Below the pieces are notes generated by a model that was not told the origin of the DNA, made no database searches, and worked only from the letters and a program-made list of their open reading frames with translations. From NCBI RefSeq assembly GCF_027923405.1, contig NZ_BQYI01000001.1, positions 2,644,501 through 2,708,500 on the forward strand: DNA of 64,000 bases, given 5' to 3'. Every line of letters begins with the position of its first letter. The stretch's first letter is position 1. This document shows, piece by piece, positions 33,990 through 42,778 of the stretch. The DNA comes from Paenibacillus sp. YYML68. Lineage in GTDB: Bacteria > Bacillota > Bacilli > Paenibacillales > NBRC-103111. Made by a program: the position numbers and the translations under genes.

Positions 33990-35282
33990 TTAATGAATAA
34001 CGGAAAGCCATAGGTACAGCCCGACTAGTGTGATCAGCAAGGTCGGAATCGTGAGCACGACTCCGATTCGGAAGTAGTAGCCCCACGTAATCTTGACTCC
34101 CTTCAGAGAGAGCACATGAAGCCAGAGCAGTGTCGCGAGTGAGCCGATCGGCGTAATCTTCGGACCGAGATCAGAGCCGATGACGTTCGCATAGATCAAG
34201 CCTTCGCGGATAACGCCATCCGTCTGCGTTCCCTGGATCGCGAGCGCATCAATCATCACGGTAGGCATGTTGTTCATGATCGAGGACAGAATCGCCGCGA
34301 GGAAGCCCATACCAACAGTCGCTGCGAGCAAGCCATGACCCGCGAAGGAATCAATGAGCTGTCCGAGCGCATCCGTCAGCCCGACATTCCGCAGACCATA
34401 GACGACGACATACATCCCGATGGAGAAGACAACAACCGTCCATGGCGCGTTCTTAATCAGCTGCTTCGTCTTGACCGCTTCACTGCGTCGAGCGAATCCG
34501 ATAAAGACGAGAGCGGCGACACCGGCAATAATCGAGACCGGAACGTGAATAAACTCGCTGACCATATAGGCGATCAGCAGCACCGCTAGAATGATCCAAG
34601 ACAGCTGGAACAATCGACGGTCCTTGATCGCGTCCTCTGGCTTCTTCAGCTGCGACAGCTCATAGCTTGCCGGAATGCTGCGGCGGAAGAATAAGTACAG
34701 CACGGCAATGCTCGCGCCCAAGGAGAACAAGCTAACGACGAACATGCGGCTCGCGTACTCGACGAACCCGATGCCGAAGAAGTCGGCGGATACGATGTTC
34801 ACCAGGTTACTAACGACGAACGGTAGTGAGGTCGTGTCGGCAATGAATCCACTCGCCATAATGAACGGGAGCACCATCTTGTCATCGAACTTCAACGCTC
34901 GCACCATCGCCAGCACGATCGGCGTTAAGATCAAGGCCGCTCCGTCGTTCGCGAAGAAGGCTGCAACCGCCGCTCCGAGCAAAATCACATAAATGAACAT
35001 GAGCGTGCCGTTCCCCTTGGCAATACGGGCCATATGAAGGGCGGACCACTCGAAAAATCCAATTTCATCCAATATTAACGAGATGAGTATGATCGCAACA
35101 AAGGCTAGCGTTGCATTCCATACAATTCCGGTAACGGTCGCGACGTCCTGCAGACTCACGACTCCGCACAGCAGCGCGAGAACGGCGCCTGCGCTCGCTG
35201 ACCAGCCGATGCTCAAGCCCTTGGGCTGCCAGATGACGAAGGTCAACGTCAAAACAAAAATAACGATAGCTAATGTAGTCAT
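33990..35282 (-). CDS. arsB: ArsB-family arsenite efflux transporter
   Basis: A 430-residue protein with about 12 helices, the length of ArsB. Motifs include the family's [15 protein letters not shown] after helix 3, [15 protein letters not shown] and [15 protein letters not shown], and [23 protein letters not shown] in the C-terminal half. ArsB exports arsenite (and antimonite) using the proton gradient. GGAGG five bases upstream supports the ATG at 35282. It is the second gene of the ars operon, 14 bases after arsR. Confidence 0.92.
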   Translation of the reverse strand: MTTLAIVIFVLTLTFVIWQPKGLSIGWSASAGAVLALLCGVVSLQDVATVTGIVWNATLAFVAIILISLILDEIGFFEWSALHMARIAKGNGTLMFIYVILLGAAVAAFFANDGAALILTPIVLAMVRALKFDDKMVLPFIMASGFIADTTSLPFVVSNLVNIVSADFFGIGFVEYASRMFVVSLFSLGASIAVLYLFFRRSIPASYELSQLKKPEDAIKDRRLFQLSWIILAVLLIAYMVSEFIHVPVSIIAGVAALVFIGFARRSEAVKTKQLIKNAPWTVVVFSIGMYVVVYGLRNVGLTDALGQLIDSFAGHGLLAATVGMGFLAAILSSIMNNMPTVMIDALAIQGTQTDGVIREGLIYANVIGSDLGPKITPIGSLATLLWLHVLSLKGVKITWGYYFRIGVVLTIPTLLITLVGLYLWLSVIH

Positions 35283-35296
35283 AAATCCTCCATCCA

Positions 35297-35611
35297 TCAT
35301 TCACAGCAAGCCGGTGTGATCGTGTCGAGTTCTTCTTGCAACGACGGGATATAGCTTAGTGCAGCCTCGATATGAGGCTTATCGCTGACGGTCAAGGCAT
35401 AATAGATCCACTGACCTTTGCGATTCTCCTGCACAAGCCCCGCCGCCTTCAGCTTACGCAGATGCTGACTTACGTTGGGCTGGGACATCTTCAGCAGATC
35501 CACAATCTCACAGACACATAGCTCCCGTTCTCTGAGAAAGGCTAAAATCGTCAGCCGCGATTTATCCCCCAGCAGCTTATATTGCTCACTCATCACCCCA
35601 AGCTGTTCCAA
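35297..35611 (-). CDS. arsR: ArsR-family arsenic-responsive repressor
   Basis: A 104-residue winged-helix repressor. The inducer-binding motif [11 protein letters not shown] contains the paired cysteines of ArsR, and the recognition helix is [18 protein letters not shown] terminal cysteine pair (ACCE) may add to metalloid binding. It represses the ars operon until As(III) binds. The TTG at 35611 is proposed as start because GAGGTG lies six bases upstream and it trims an unsupported extension; ATG codons at 35629 and 35635 are in-frame alternatives. It is first in the operon. Confidence 0.9.
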   Translation of the reverse strand: MEQLGVMSEQYKLLGDKSRLTILAFLRERELCVCEIVDLLKMSQPNVSQHLRKLKAAGLVQENRKGQWIYYALTVSDKPHIEAALSYIPSLQEELDTITPACCE

Positions 35612-35662
35612 TTCGTTCACCTCATTCATTAGCATTCATGCTGTGCTATGACGCAATATGAA

Positions 35663-35691
35663 TAATATATAATTATTTCGTTATATAAGCA
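35663..35691 (-). promoter_or_regulatory. ars operon promoter with embedded ArsR operator
   Basis: On the minus strand TTGCTT (complement of 35686-35691) and TATATT (complement of 35663-35668) are 17 bases apart. Within the spacer lies an inverted repeat ATATAA-N8-TTATAT (35666-35671 and 35680-35685), a plausible ArsR-type operator. Confidence 0.6.
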
Positions 35692-35762
35692 ATAGTTTAT
35701 ATATGATTTTTTGTGCTGCAGTTGAGGCGCTGGCTTTTTATTTTCCGATGGGAGGAAGAGGG

Positions 35763-36276
35763 ATGTCGAGGTTTGATGAAATGTATGAACAATGGATGGA
35801 GGAGCAGCTTCAGCACGAGCAGAACGTTAGAAGATGCGAGCTGCTCGCTAGAGGACTCTGACACGGAACGGTACAGTTTCTTCGTAAAGTATGGTTTCCT
35901 GCTGTCGGGCACTTTGATCATCTGCACGCAGAATGGGAGGTGGTGGACATCCATCGTGGCTACCGATATATCGACCTTGCCTATATGCCGAACGGAGCGA
36001 AGGTAGGGATCGAGATTCAAGGCTTCGGGCCTCATGCGCGGGACTTGGATGTGCTTAGACCAGCTCAGAGATGCTGCGGTTGGCTCAGCCTATCGGCTCA
36101 GCGGGATTCGCATCTTGCTGGCTTCGCTCAGACAGGTGACGATGGTTAGGTCCGAGCGGGCTTACATCATCGCAGGTCGATTCGCATTGAATCGAGTCAA
36201 GTCTTGTCCCATTCGAGCTTCAATCCATGCCTTGGTCAAATCGTACATTCGTACCGAGATTTCAACTCGTAACTAA
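35763..36276 (+). pseudogene. Degraded cytosolic protein gene (in-frame stop plus frameshift)
   Basis: The frame opens with a good ribosome binding site (GGGAGGAAGAGGG, ATG 35763) and encodes MSRFDEMYEQWMEEQLQHEQ and further residues, then hits TGA at 35859-35861. The same frame continues with coherent protein (HGTVQFLRKVWFPAVGHFDHL, then HRGYRYIDLAYMPNGAKVGI and IEIQGFGPHARDLDV). A shift of frame near 36050 leads to a third segment (DQLRDAAVGSAYRL...) ending at 36276. From memory, similar full-length proteins occur widely in Paenibacillus, but their function is not established. Nearby bases show no ORF that avoids these lesions, so this is a decayed copy. Confidence 0.7.
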
Positions 36277-36359
36277 GAACCCATTAGATCGTATCGATCA
36301 AAAAAAAGGTTACATAATAAAAATTATGTATATTAATATTATGTCTACTATCACATCCA

Positions 36360-37703
36360 CTAACACCCCTCCACCCGCACCACACTACCTCCCGGTGTCA
36401 CATTGGCCGACTGTCCCTTCACCAGCCACCGCTCGGGTGTGTCACGCACTCCGCTAATCTCCAGCTCGAAGCGGCCAGGAGGCCAATACATCGAACGGAG
36501 CAGCAGCTGATGACCGTCTGTAGACACCTCGCTCACGCTTGCACGCTGGCGGCTTCCATTACCAGCCCAATGAACATAATACGCGGCAACCGCTGCAGAG
36601 TCCGGATCGATTCGCTTCGAGAAGGAGATCAGCAAACATTCCAGGCTAACTCGCGTCGCGGACAGCGGCAATGGAGGCTCGGTATACATCGAGCGGCCGA
36701 TTGAATATTCGTAGGCCGTCCAGAAGCTGTAATGCTGGTGCATCGTTTCATGTGCGAAGCGTCGCAGCCAGGAGGCGCTTCGTCGCATGTGCGGCAGTGA
36801 GCCGATGTCCGTCTGAATGCCGACGGGCAGCTGGGGGAACTCCGAACGAATCGCTGAGAGATAAGGCTCGTAGCGCCCTACATAGCTCGGTGTCAACCAC
36901 AGCTTCGTCCAGTCCGGCCAGTGCGTCTGAAGCATGTGGGCATCAGGCTTCACGAGTCGGATCATCGCGCATGCGTCAAGCCCTTGCAGCTCCCGAAGTG
37001 TGGCAGGGCCGCTGCGACCGGCATTGATCGCGAGCGACCACGTAGCGACACGGACGTCTCGCCTCGAATCCCGTATGCCGCCGACACCGTTGACCAGCTC
37101 ATCGACCAGCCGGTTCACCGACTCCACTCGGCATTCCACCCAGAGCGCATAGCGCGATCGATCATTCTTATAATACCGAGGCGACCGCTTGTTCCTGAAC
37201 TCCGGCATCTCATGCCCACCACTGAACCGTCGGAATGCCTCCAGCCCATGAGGTCCGATGTCGCCATAGATGCCAGTAGACAATCCATTCCACTCGGGAA
37301 AATAGCATTCAGCAATGTCCACGCCGCTGAACGGATAGGTTCGCAGAAGCTTCGACAGCGCTGCCTTCTTCCACCTGGTATAGCCATCGCTGAACGGGGA
37401 TAGCCGTTCGAAGCCGTCGTTCACCGGCTTCAGCAGCTCCATACGCCAGCTTCGCCAATCGCTCGGCATATTGGCCGTTCGGTAAGTGCCATTGCCGAGT
37501 GTCATCGCCCACACCTCGATGCCTTGATCGACTAACGCCTGCACGAGTGGACCATTCACCTCCGTATCGTCGGTGATGAAATAACGCACCGCCCTGTAGC
37601 CGGCCTGCCGCAGCTCGGCCGCAACGCTAGCCTCCGAGCGATCGACATAATAGGCGAAGGTCGGGTCGATTTGAATAGTAGGTTCAATGCGTAGCTTCGA
37701 CAC
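36360..37703 (-). CDS. Unrecognised 447-residue protein, possibly TIM-barrel-like hydrolase
   Basis: The chain alternates strands and helices in a way that recalls a TIM barrel (RIEPTIQIDPTFAYY, YRAVRYFITDDTEVNG, IEVWAMTLGNGTY, FSGVDIAECYFPEWNGL, VGIQTDIGSLPHMRRS). The many Trp and Tyr and the paired acids hint at a sugar-active enzyme. The C-terminal 100 residues look like a beta-sandwich. I do not recognise a named family and no catalytic residues can be assigned. A GTG at 37703 is proposed because GGAGGTG lies six bases upstream; an in-frame ATG at 37787 gives 28 extra unconvincing residues. No signal peptide is visible. It stands alone between a pseudogene and the COG0523 gene. Confidence 0.75.
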   Translation of the reverse strand: MSKLRIEPTIQIDPTFAYYVDRSEASVAAELRQAGYRAVRYFITDDTEVNGPLVQALVDQGIEVWAMTLGNGTYRTANMPSDWRSWRMELLKPVNDGFERLSPFSDGYTRWKKAALSKLLRTYPFSGVDIAECYFPEWNGLSTGIYGDIGPHGLEAFRRFSGGHEMPEFRNKRSPRYYKNDRSRYALWVECRVESVNRLVDELVNGVGGIRDSRRDVRVATWSLAINAGRSGPATLRELQGLDACAMIRLVKPDAHMLQTHWPDWTKLWLTPSYVGRYEPYLSAIRSEFPQLPVGIQTDIGSLPHMRRSASWLRRFAHETMHQHYSFWTAYEYSIGRSMYTEPPLPLSATRVSLECLLISFSKRIDPDSAAVAAYYVHWAGNGSRQRASVSEVSTDGHQLLLRSMYWPPGRFELEISGVRDTPERWLVKGQSANVTPGGSVVRVEGC

Positions 37704-37855
37704 GTTACACACCTCCAGCAAATGATCGCATATGATGTCGATTATAGACTTTTTCCATGAAGAGGCGCTACTGCCATCTATCGACATCTATTGAAGCGCT
37801 TGCGAGCTTTGTCGGAAGGAGATGTCGGTTCGCGGCGCTGGACAAGCTCCATCGT

Positions 37856-37884
37856 TTGACAATACCCGTAACCCCCATTACAAT
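37856..37884 (+). promoter_or_regulatory. Promoter of the COG0523/zur region
   Basis: TTGACA at 37856-37861 and TACAAT at 37879-37884 with exactly 17 bases between: a near-consensus sigma-A promoter about 27 bases upstream of the gene. Confidence 0.8.
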
Positions 37885-37910
37885 GTGAAGAAAAAAATGG
37901 AGGAAAACCG

Positions 37911-39044
37911 ATGAAGCAAGCGGTACCTGTACATATATTAAGCGGCTTCCTCGGCAGCGGCAAAACGACGCTGCTGACGCAAGCGATCGACTATTACCGG
38001 GAAAGCGGCCGCAAGCCGGCCGTACTTATGAATGAGCTCGGCGAGGTCAATCTCGACGGTACACTCGTCGATGCAACCGTGCCGATGACAGAGCTGCTCG
38101 GCGGCTGCATCTGCTGTACGATTCGCGGCGATCTCGGCATGGAGCTGAAGCAGCTCGTCGATGAGCATCAGCCGGATGTCATTCTAGTCGAATCAACGGG
38201 AGCGGCGAATCCGCTAGAGATGCTCGATGGCGTAACAGACGCATCATTACTGACGGAGGTCAAGCTAGCCTCTGTCATTACGGTCGTCGATGCGCAGCAG
38301 CTGGCGGAGAAGTCGGTCAACCGCAAGGGGAAGACGTACCGGCTTATGGCCGATCAGATCCGGTGCGCGACGCTGCTGCTGCTGAACAAGACCGACCTTG
38401 TCCCGCCGAGCGAGTGGGTACAGCTGGAGACGCTGATCCGCGAGCTGAATCCTGCGGCGCCAATCATTCGGACCGTGCGAAGTGTGATCGAGATGAGCGT
38501 GCTCGAGCGTCTGGAGGGCGGAGTCGAGGAGCGCCACCGGCAGGCGAGCTACGACAGCGCAATAGCTACACCTATCGAGCGCGAAGTCGTAGCCCGAGAC
38601 GCTGCACATGAGCACACGGCACCTGGAAGCTGCACCCACGAAGGGCATGCACAAGCTGCACATGAGCACACGGCACCTGGAAGCTGCAACCATGAGGACC
38701 ACGCTCCAGACAGCTGCCCGACTGCTGCCCAGCATCACCATTCCCACCGCCATGTGATGGTGCACACGCACTATTTTAAGAAGCCGATTGACAGTGAGAA
38801 ATTCGAAGCGCTCGTAGCCGAGCTGCCAGACGACATTTTCCGCGCGAAGGGTGTGCTGCGATTCACAGATACGACGAGTCCGTTCTGGTTCCAGTATGCG
38901 TACAAGCAGGCGGATTACATGAAGATCGCACCGAAGCAGGACGTCCCGAGCGTCGCAGTATTTATCGGCGAGCACTTCGATCCTTCCCAGCTTATGGCCA
39001 AGCTGAACGCATTAGAAGAAGAGAATGCTACGTCGTCTGCTTGA
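37911..39044 (+). CDS. COG0523-family GTPase metallochaperone (ZigA/CobW type)
   Basis: A 377-residue G3E GTPase: Walker A GFLGSGKTT near the start, the metal-binding CICC motif (GGCICCTI), Walker B (VILVESTGAANP) and NKTD. A long insertion (about residues 225-285) is rich in His with a duplicated AHEHTAPGSC unit, and a C-terminal CobW_C domain follows. COG0523 proteins hand zinc (or other metals) to client enzymes when zinc is scarce. The zur gene is 73 bases downstream on the same strand, so the pair is probably regulated together. Its promoter is near-consensus. CobW for cobalamin and nitrile hydratase activators are relatives, but zur supports the zinc role. Confidence 0.88.
   Translation: MKQAVPVHILSGFLGSGKTTLLTQAIDYYRESGRKPAVLMNELGEVNLDGTLVDATVPMTELLGGCICCTIRGDLGMELKQLVDEHQPDVILVESTGAANPLEMLDGVTDASLLTEVKLASVITVVDAQQLAEKSVNRKGKTYRLMADQIRCATLLLLNKTDLVPPSEWVQLETLIRELNPAAPIIRTVRSVIEMSVLERLEGGVEERHRQASYDSAIATPIEREVVARDAAHEHTAPGSCTHEGHAQAAHEHTAPGSCNHEDHAPDSCPTAAQHHHSHRHVMVHTHYFKKPIDSEKFEALVAELPDDIFRAKGVLRFTDTTSPFWFQYAYKQADYMKIAPKQDVPSVAVFIGEHFDPSQLMAKLNALEEENATSSA
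38601..38688 (+). repeat. 54-bp direct duplication encoding a His-rich unit
   Basis: 34 identical bases occur at 38601-38634 and 38655-38688 (offset 54 bases, 18 codons), each coding AHEHTAPGSC within the COG0523 protein's His-rich loop. The flanks between the copies also agree in part (THEGHAQ versus NHEDHAP). This is a recent in-frame duplication that doubles the possible metal ligands. Confidence 0.9.
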
Positions 39045-39117
39045 CTGTACAGGATGACATGAGTCATTATGGAAGAGGGCGCACGACACGCCTAGAAGGA
39101 CGAGAGAAGAGGTCGCT

Positions 39118-39606
39118 ATGGGAAATCATGAGCACAACGTACAGGAGACGATCGAAGCGATCGTAGCAGCGATGTCGATGAAGGGCTGGCGCATTACGGA
39201 CCAGCGGAAGACGCTTGCTGCGCTATTCGCCAAAACGCACGGCTACTTGTCGCCCAAGGATGTCTATGAATACATGAAGTCTTCATACCCGGGCGTCAGC
39301 TTTGATACGGTGTATCGCAATATTAGGCTGCTTAGCGAGATGGGCGTGCTGGAGCAGATCTACTTGAAGGATGGACTGAAATTCCGTGCGCGCTGCCACT
39401 CTCATCATCACCACCACCTCATCTGCATGAGCTGTGAGAAGACGGTGCCGTTCGAGTTTTGCCCGATGAAGCATATGCCGAATCTTCCAGATAACTTCCA
39501 GGTGGTCAATCATCGCTTCGATATATTGGGCTACTGCAATCAATGCAGTGCGGAGCATTCAACCAATAGAGATGATGAACAATCTCTCCATGCTAGCGAT
39601 ACATAA
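39118..39606 (+). CDS. zur: Fur-family zinc uptake regulator
   Basis: A 162-residue Fur-family repressor with an N-terminal winged helix (WRITDQRKTLAALFA, VSFDTVYRNIRLL) and a C-terminal dimer domain. The HSHHHHHLIC block carries the regulatory ligands, and two CxxC pairs (CMSC and CNQC) form the structural zinc site, as in Zur. Gene context with a COG0523 GTPase, and Zur-like boxes before the importer at 13925, favour Zur over Fur or PerR. GAGG seven bases before the ATG supports the start. Confidence 0.87.
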   Translation: MGNHEHNVQETIEAIVAAMSMKGWRITDQRKTLAALFAKTHGYLSPKDVYEYMKSSYPGVSFDTVYRNIRLLSEMGVLEQIYLKDGLKFRARCHSHHHHHLICMSCEKTVPFEFCPMKHMPNLPDNFQVVNHRFDILGYCNQCSAEHSTNRDDEQSLHASDT

Positions 39607-39635
39607 AGGGGCATTCACCTCTTGTTCAAAAGTCA

Positions 39636-39661
39636 AGGCTGAGCGCTCGCTCAGCCTTGCT
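39636..39661. terminator. Bidirectional hairpin terminator
   Basis: CAAGGCTGAGC pairs perfectly with GCTCAGCCTTG around GCTC. On the minus strand it is followed by ACTTTTG, on the plus by CTTGC. It lies between the converging zur and MFS genes. Confidence 0.7.
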
Positions 39662-39688
39662 TGCATATATACCAGCATGGCATGTATA

Positions 39689-40909
39689 TTATGCTCCACT
39701 CTTCGGCTTGATCGCGAGCAGAGCCACGAGCAGTGCAGCGGCGGAGATGCCGCCCATCGCCCAGAACGTGCCTGCAGCTGACCAGATCATCGAGAGCGAC
39801 ACCGCCGGAGGACCTGCCGCCACGCCGATGAAGCGCATGCTGCTGTACACCGATGTAACGGTGCCCCGCTGCTGCTTCTCGATCCCTTCGGTGATGAGCG
39901 CGTCCATACAGGGCAGCGCGACGCCGATGCCGATGCCGCCAAGGCCGACCCAGACGAATAGCAGCCAGAGCGGATTGAGTCCGAACCAAGCGATGCCTGC
40001 CATCGATATGGTGAGGAGAGCAAGACCGCCTACTCCGAGCCACTTCATTCTTGGCTTGTTCTCACCGATAATGCGCCCTGTGATATAAGACGACAGACAC
40101 AAGGCGGATAACGGGATGGCGAGCAGCACACCCTTCCATACGCCGTGAATGTCGAACAGCCCCTCCAGCACATCGGATAAGTAGAACAGCACCCCGAATA
40201 AGACGAACATCGCGACGACGCCGATCGTGAAGATCGCCGACAGCCAGCGGCCTTCTTGATGTGCGATTTGGACTAAAGACGATAAGAATTCCTTGAATCG
40301 GAGCTGCTTGCCGTTCCCGCCGCTTGATTCTTGAGCTGGGGCTTTAATCAGAAGCATCACGAGTACGACAGAGAGAAGACTCAGTACCGGAATAGATAAG
40401 AACACCACATACCAGGCCCATAATGCGAGCAATGAGCCGAGTATAGGACTTGCTACTTTACCGAACGTGTTGGACGTTTCGATCATACCGAGCGCCGAGC
40501 TGACATCGCTCTCCTGCTTAAACATATCTCCGACTAAGGGCATGACGATGGGGGCCGCGCCTGCAGCTCCGATACCTTGTATGAACCGTCCGATCAAGAT
40601 GATCGTGAATGTCCACGTCCCCGCGAACCATGCCGCTGTACCGCACAGCAAGCCGCCGAGTCCCGCGATAATTAGACTCGGAATCATCACTTTTTTACGG
40701 CCGAACTTGTCGGATAAATATCCTGCGATCGGTATGAGTACAATCGCGACGACAGAGTATACCGTAATGAGTAAGCTCGTCTGGAACGATGTAATGTGCA
40801 GCTCCTTGCGCAGCAGAGGCAATACCGGGATGAGCATCGAGTTGCCCAGTGTCATAATGAGAGGCACGGATGCGGCCGCAATTAAATCCTTCGTTTTTCC
40901 ACTTTGCAA
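39689..40909 (-). CDS. MFS transporter, DHA1 (drug/siderophore efflux) type
   Basis: A 406-residue protein with twelve helices of the DHA1 group. The motif-A loop (GYLSDKFGRKKVM) follows helix 2, and motif C-like residues (GKVASPILGSLLALW) mark helix 5. Such proteins export drugs or siderophores; the bacillibactin exporter YmfD is similar in size. Its substrate cannot be told from sequence. The TTG start at 40909 has AGGTGG about ten bases upstream. It is transcribed away from the upstream M20 gene region and converges with zur. Confidence 0.85.
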   Translation of the reverse strand: MQSGKTKDLIAAASVPLIMTLGNSMLIPVLPLLRKELHITSFQTSLLITVYSVVAIVLIPIAGYLSDKFGRKKVMIPSLIIAGLGGLLCGTAAWFAGTWTFTIILIGRFIQGIGAAGAAPIVMPLVGDMFKQESDVSSALGMIETSNTFGKVASPILGSLLALWAWYVVFLSIPVLSLLSVVLVMLLIKAPAQESSGGNGKQLRFKEFLSSLVQIAHQEGRWLSAIFTIGVVAMFVLFGVLFYLSDVLEGLFDIHGVWKGVLLAIPLSALCLSSYITGRIIGENKPRMKWLGVGGLALLTISMAGIAWFGLNPLWLLFVWVGLGGIGIGVALPCMDALITEGIEKQQRGTVTSVYSSMRFIGVAAGPPAVSLSMIWSAAGTFWAMGGISAAALLVALLAIKPKSGA

Positions 40910-41098
40910 ACGAGTGATCCACCTTTCCAGCAGCTGACAAGTTCACATGCGGTAATACGCAGCAGTAAGCGATCCGTAAAGTACCGGCATAACGCTTACT
41001 ACGCTGGCTGAAGCCTCAGCTTGAGCGCTACCCGTTGTATTATGCTCCGCTTACGAACGGTTGCGACATGGAGATAACTGGTTCCTCATCGTACGACA

Positions 41099-41131
41099 AA
41101 AGCAAGCCAATCAAACAGATTGGCTTGCTTT
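41099..41131 (-). terminator. Terminator overlapping the M20 gene end
   Basis: On the minus strand AAAGCAAGCCAATC (complement of 41118-41131) pairs with GATTGGCTTGCTTT (complement of 41099-41112) around a five-base loop and runs into TTTTG. The last codons and the stop (41111-41113) of the M20 gene are inside the hairpin. Confidence 0.75.
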
Positions 41132-42295
41132 GTAAGCATGGAAGGTGGTGCGGACGCGTGCCAGCAGCTCAGGAGTCGCAACAACGTCGTACGCCGTTGC
41201 GGCAAGCGCTTGAGCGCCGAGGAGCATCCCTTCGAAGGCGCGGGGAAGCATGGCAGCATCGCGAAATTGTGTCGTATGCAGCATATACGGCTCATCCACG
41301 ACTTGGATGAACGGGTGAATAGCGGGGCAGTGGACGGACACGTTGCCAAGGTCAAGCGAGCCGTGGTCGTTGCCGCACTGAATGGCGCTCGGTGCTACGC
41401 CGAGTGCGATTAAGTTCTGTGTGAATGCCTCAGACAGCGGCTCATTCGTGGCCAGCTCATCATAGGAGTACTCGTAATTCGACCACTTCATCGTGCAGCC
41501 TGTCGCAAGCGCCGCACCCTCGGCGCAGCGAAGGACGCGCTGAACGAGCTCATTCGTATATGGGCGATCAGCTGCCCGGATGTAGAACTGTGCCGCCGCG
41601 TAATCCGGTATAATGTTAGGCGCCTTGCCGCCCTCTGTAATAATACCGTGCAGCCTGGCGTCGCTGCGCACCTGCTGCCTGAGCAGCGCGATGGACTGGA
41701 ACAGCAGCAGGACAGCATCGAGCGCATTGATACCGTCATGAGGGCTTGCCGCCGCATGGGCTGCCTTGCCGAAGAATTCGAACTGGATCGCATCCATCGC
41801 TAGCGAGCTGCCCGACTTCTCATACGCATAATACGGGTGAGCCATCAGCGCTGCGTCAACGTCGTCGAAGAGACCGGCCTCCGCCATCGTCACCTTCGCG
41901 CCCTTCGTCTCCTCGGCTGGCGTACCGTAGACGCGAATCGTACCGCCGGTCTCCTCAATTGTTGCCAGCAAGCCGACCGCCGCGGCGACTCCCATCGTAG
42001 CAATCAGATGATGGCCGCATGCATGACCGAGGTCGGGGAGGGCGTCGTACTCGCACAGGAATGCGATCGTCGGACCTGGCTTCGCCGCCTTGTACGTGGC
42101 GATGAACGCAGTAGGGAGGTCGAGCACCGGTGTCTCCACAATAAACCCATGCCGCGCGAGTGTGCTCGTAAGTCGGGCCGCAGCCTGCCATTCCTCATGG
42201 CCGAGCTCTGGATGACTGCCAATGAAGGCGGCCAGCTCGAACCATTCTTCATGCAGCTCTTGAATGCGGTCTATCATTCGTTGCTTCATCGTCAT
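41111..42295 (-). CDS. M20 family amidohydrolase (AbgB-like)
   Basis: A 394-residue M20D-type metallopeptidase. Ligands for two metals are visible: His in GHACGHHL, Asp/Glu in GTPAEETKGAK and His in AHPYYAYEK, with the dimer domain in the middle and a final His-containing motif. Similar proteins hydrolyse N-acyl amino acids or aminobenzoyl-glutamate; the substrate is unknown. The gene's end forms a terminator hairpin. Upstream is the small minus-strand gene at 42414, with a terminator between, so this is its own transcript, with TATAAT-like bases near 42325-42330. Confidence 0.85.
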   Translation of the reverse strand: MTMKQRMIDRIQELHEEWFELAAFIGSHPELGHEEWQAAARLTSTLARHGFIVETPVLDLPTAFIATYKAAKPGPTIAFLCEYDALPDLGHACGHHLIATMGVAAAVGLLATIEETGGTIRVYGTPAEETKGAKVTMAEAGLFDDVDAALMAHPYYAYEKSGSSLAMDAIQFEFFGKAAHAAASPHDGINALDAVLLLFQSIALLRQQVRSDARLHGIITEGGKAPNIIPDYAAAQFYIRAADRPYTNELVQRVLRCAEGAALATGCTMKWSNYEYSYDELATNEPLSEAFTQNLIALGVAPSAIQCGNDHGSLDLGNVSVHCPAIHPFIQVVDEPYMLHTTQFRDAAMLPRAFEGMLLGAQALAATAYDVVATPELLARVRTTFHAYKASQSV

Positions 42296-42332
42296 ATCTC
42301 CTTCTTGGCATCACTCTATATTGTATTATAAG

Positions 42333-42366
42333 GAAAAGAGCCGCTCAGCGTAAGGCCGAGGGCTCT
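42333..42366 (-). terminator. Terminator of the 61-residue protein gene
   Basis: On the minus strand AGAGCC (complement of 42361-42366) pairs with GGCTCT around a loop that contains further partial pairing, and the stem is followed by TTTTCC. It lies about 50 bases after the small gene's stop. Confidence 0.55.
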
Positions 42367-42413
42367 AATGGAAATCGGTCGAACCGAATTGTCGTTTGAA
42401 TCGAAGTGTTAAC

Positions 42414-42599
42414 TTACTGCAACGTACGGCGCTGATCGAACATCTGCTCTTCCAGCTGCTTCTTGATCTTGTGCATGACCTCGACTTCCAGCTGATGATT
42501 TTGCGGGAAACGGACGCCTGTCAACGAGAGCGCTTCATTAAATGTCAGCTCAACCGAAATCTTCTTCTCCTGCGTCTGCTGTCCAGCTTCATAGTTCAT
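42414..42599 (-). CDS. Small conserved-looking protein (61 aa), unknown
   Basis: 61 residues with no cysteine or membrane helix. The middle (KKISVELTFNEALSLTGVRF) looks like a beta-strand pair, and the end (EVMHKIKKQLEEQMFDQR) an amphipathic helix. A strong AAAGGAG seven bases before the ATG and a terminator behind it show it is real. I do not recognise the family. It lies in an AT-richer stretch with several other small genes. Confidence 0.7.
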   Translation of the reverse strand: MNYEAGQQTQEKKISVELTFNEALSLTGVRFPQNHQLEVEVMHKIKKQLEEQMFDQRRTLQ

Positions 42600-42742
42600 T
42601 GTGCATCGCTCCTTTAATCATATTGAGTCGTGCATCATGAATGGAATGGTAGGTACAATTAGTGGCGCTTACATTGCGGGAATCCTTGATACGCCTCGAT
42701 TTCAATATAACATATCATGTAACATTTATCAAGTGGGGCGCA

Positions 42743-42774
42743 CAAAAAAAGAGGCCCATCTTTGCGGTGGCCTC
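42743..42774 (-). terminator. Terminator of the Spo0E-like gene
   Basis: On the minus strand GAGGCC (complement of 42769-42774) pairs with GGCCTC around 12 bases and is followed by seven T (complement of 42744-42750). It begins five bases after the small gene's stop. Confidence 0.8.
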
Positions 42775-42778
42775 CCGA

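Noticed and set aside
35859..35861. In-frame TGA as a selenocysteine codon
   Set aside because: No SECIS-like hairpin is evident just downstream, a frameshift also breaks the gene, and the residue at this place in remembered homologues is serine, one base change from TGA. A nonsense mutation is simpler.
37865..37884. Zur box in the COG0523 promoter
   Set aside because: CCGTAAC and ATTACAA halves are present but four bases apart instead of one, so the fit to TCGTAATnATTACGA is poor.
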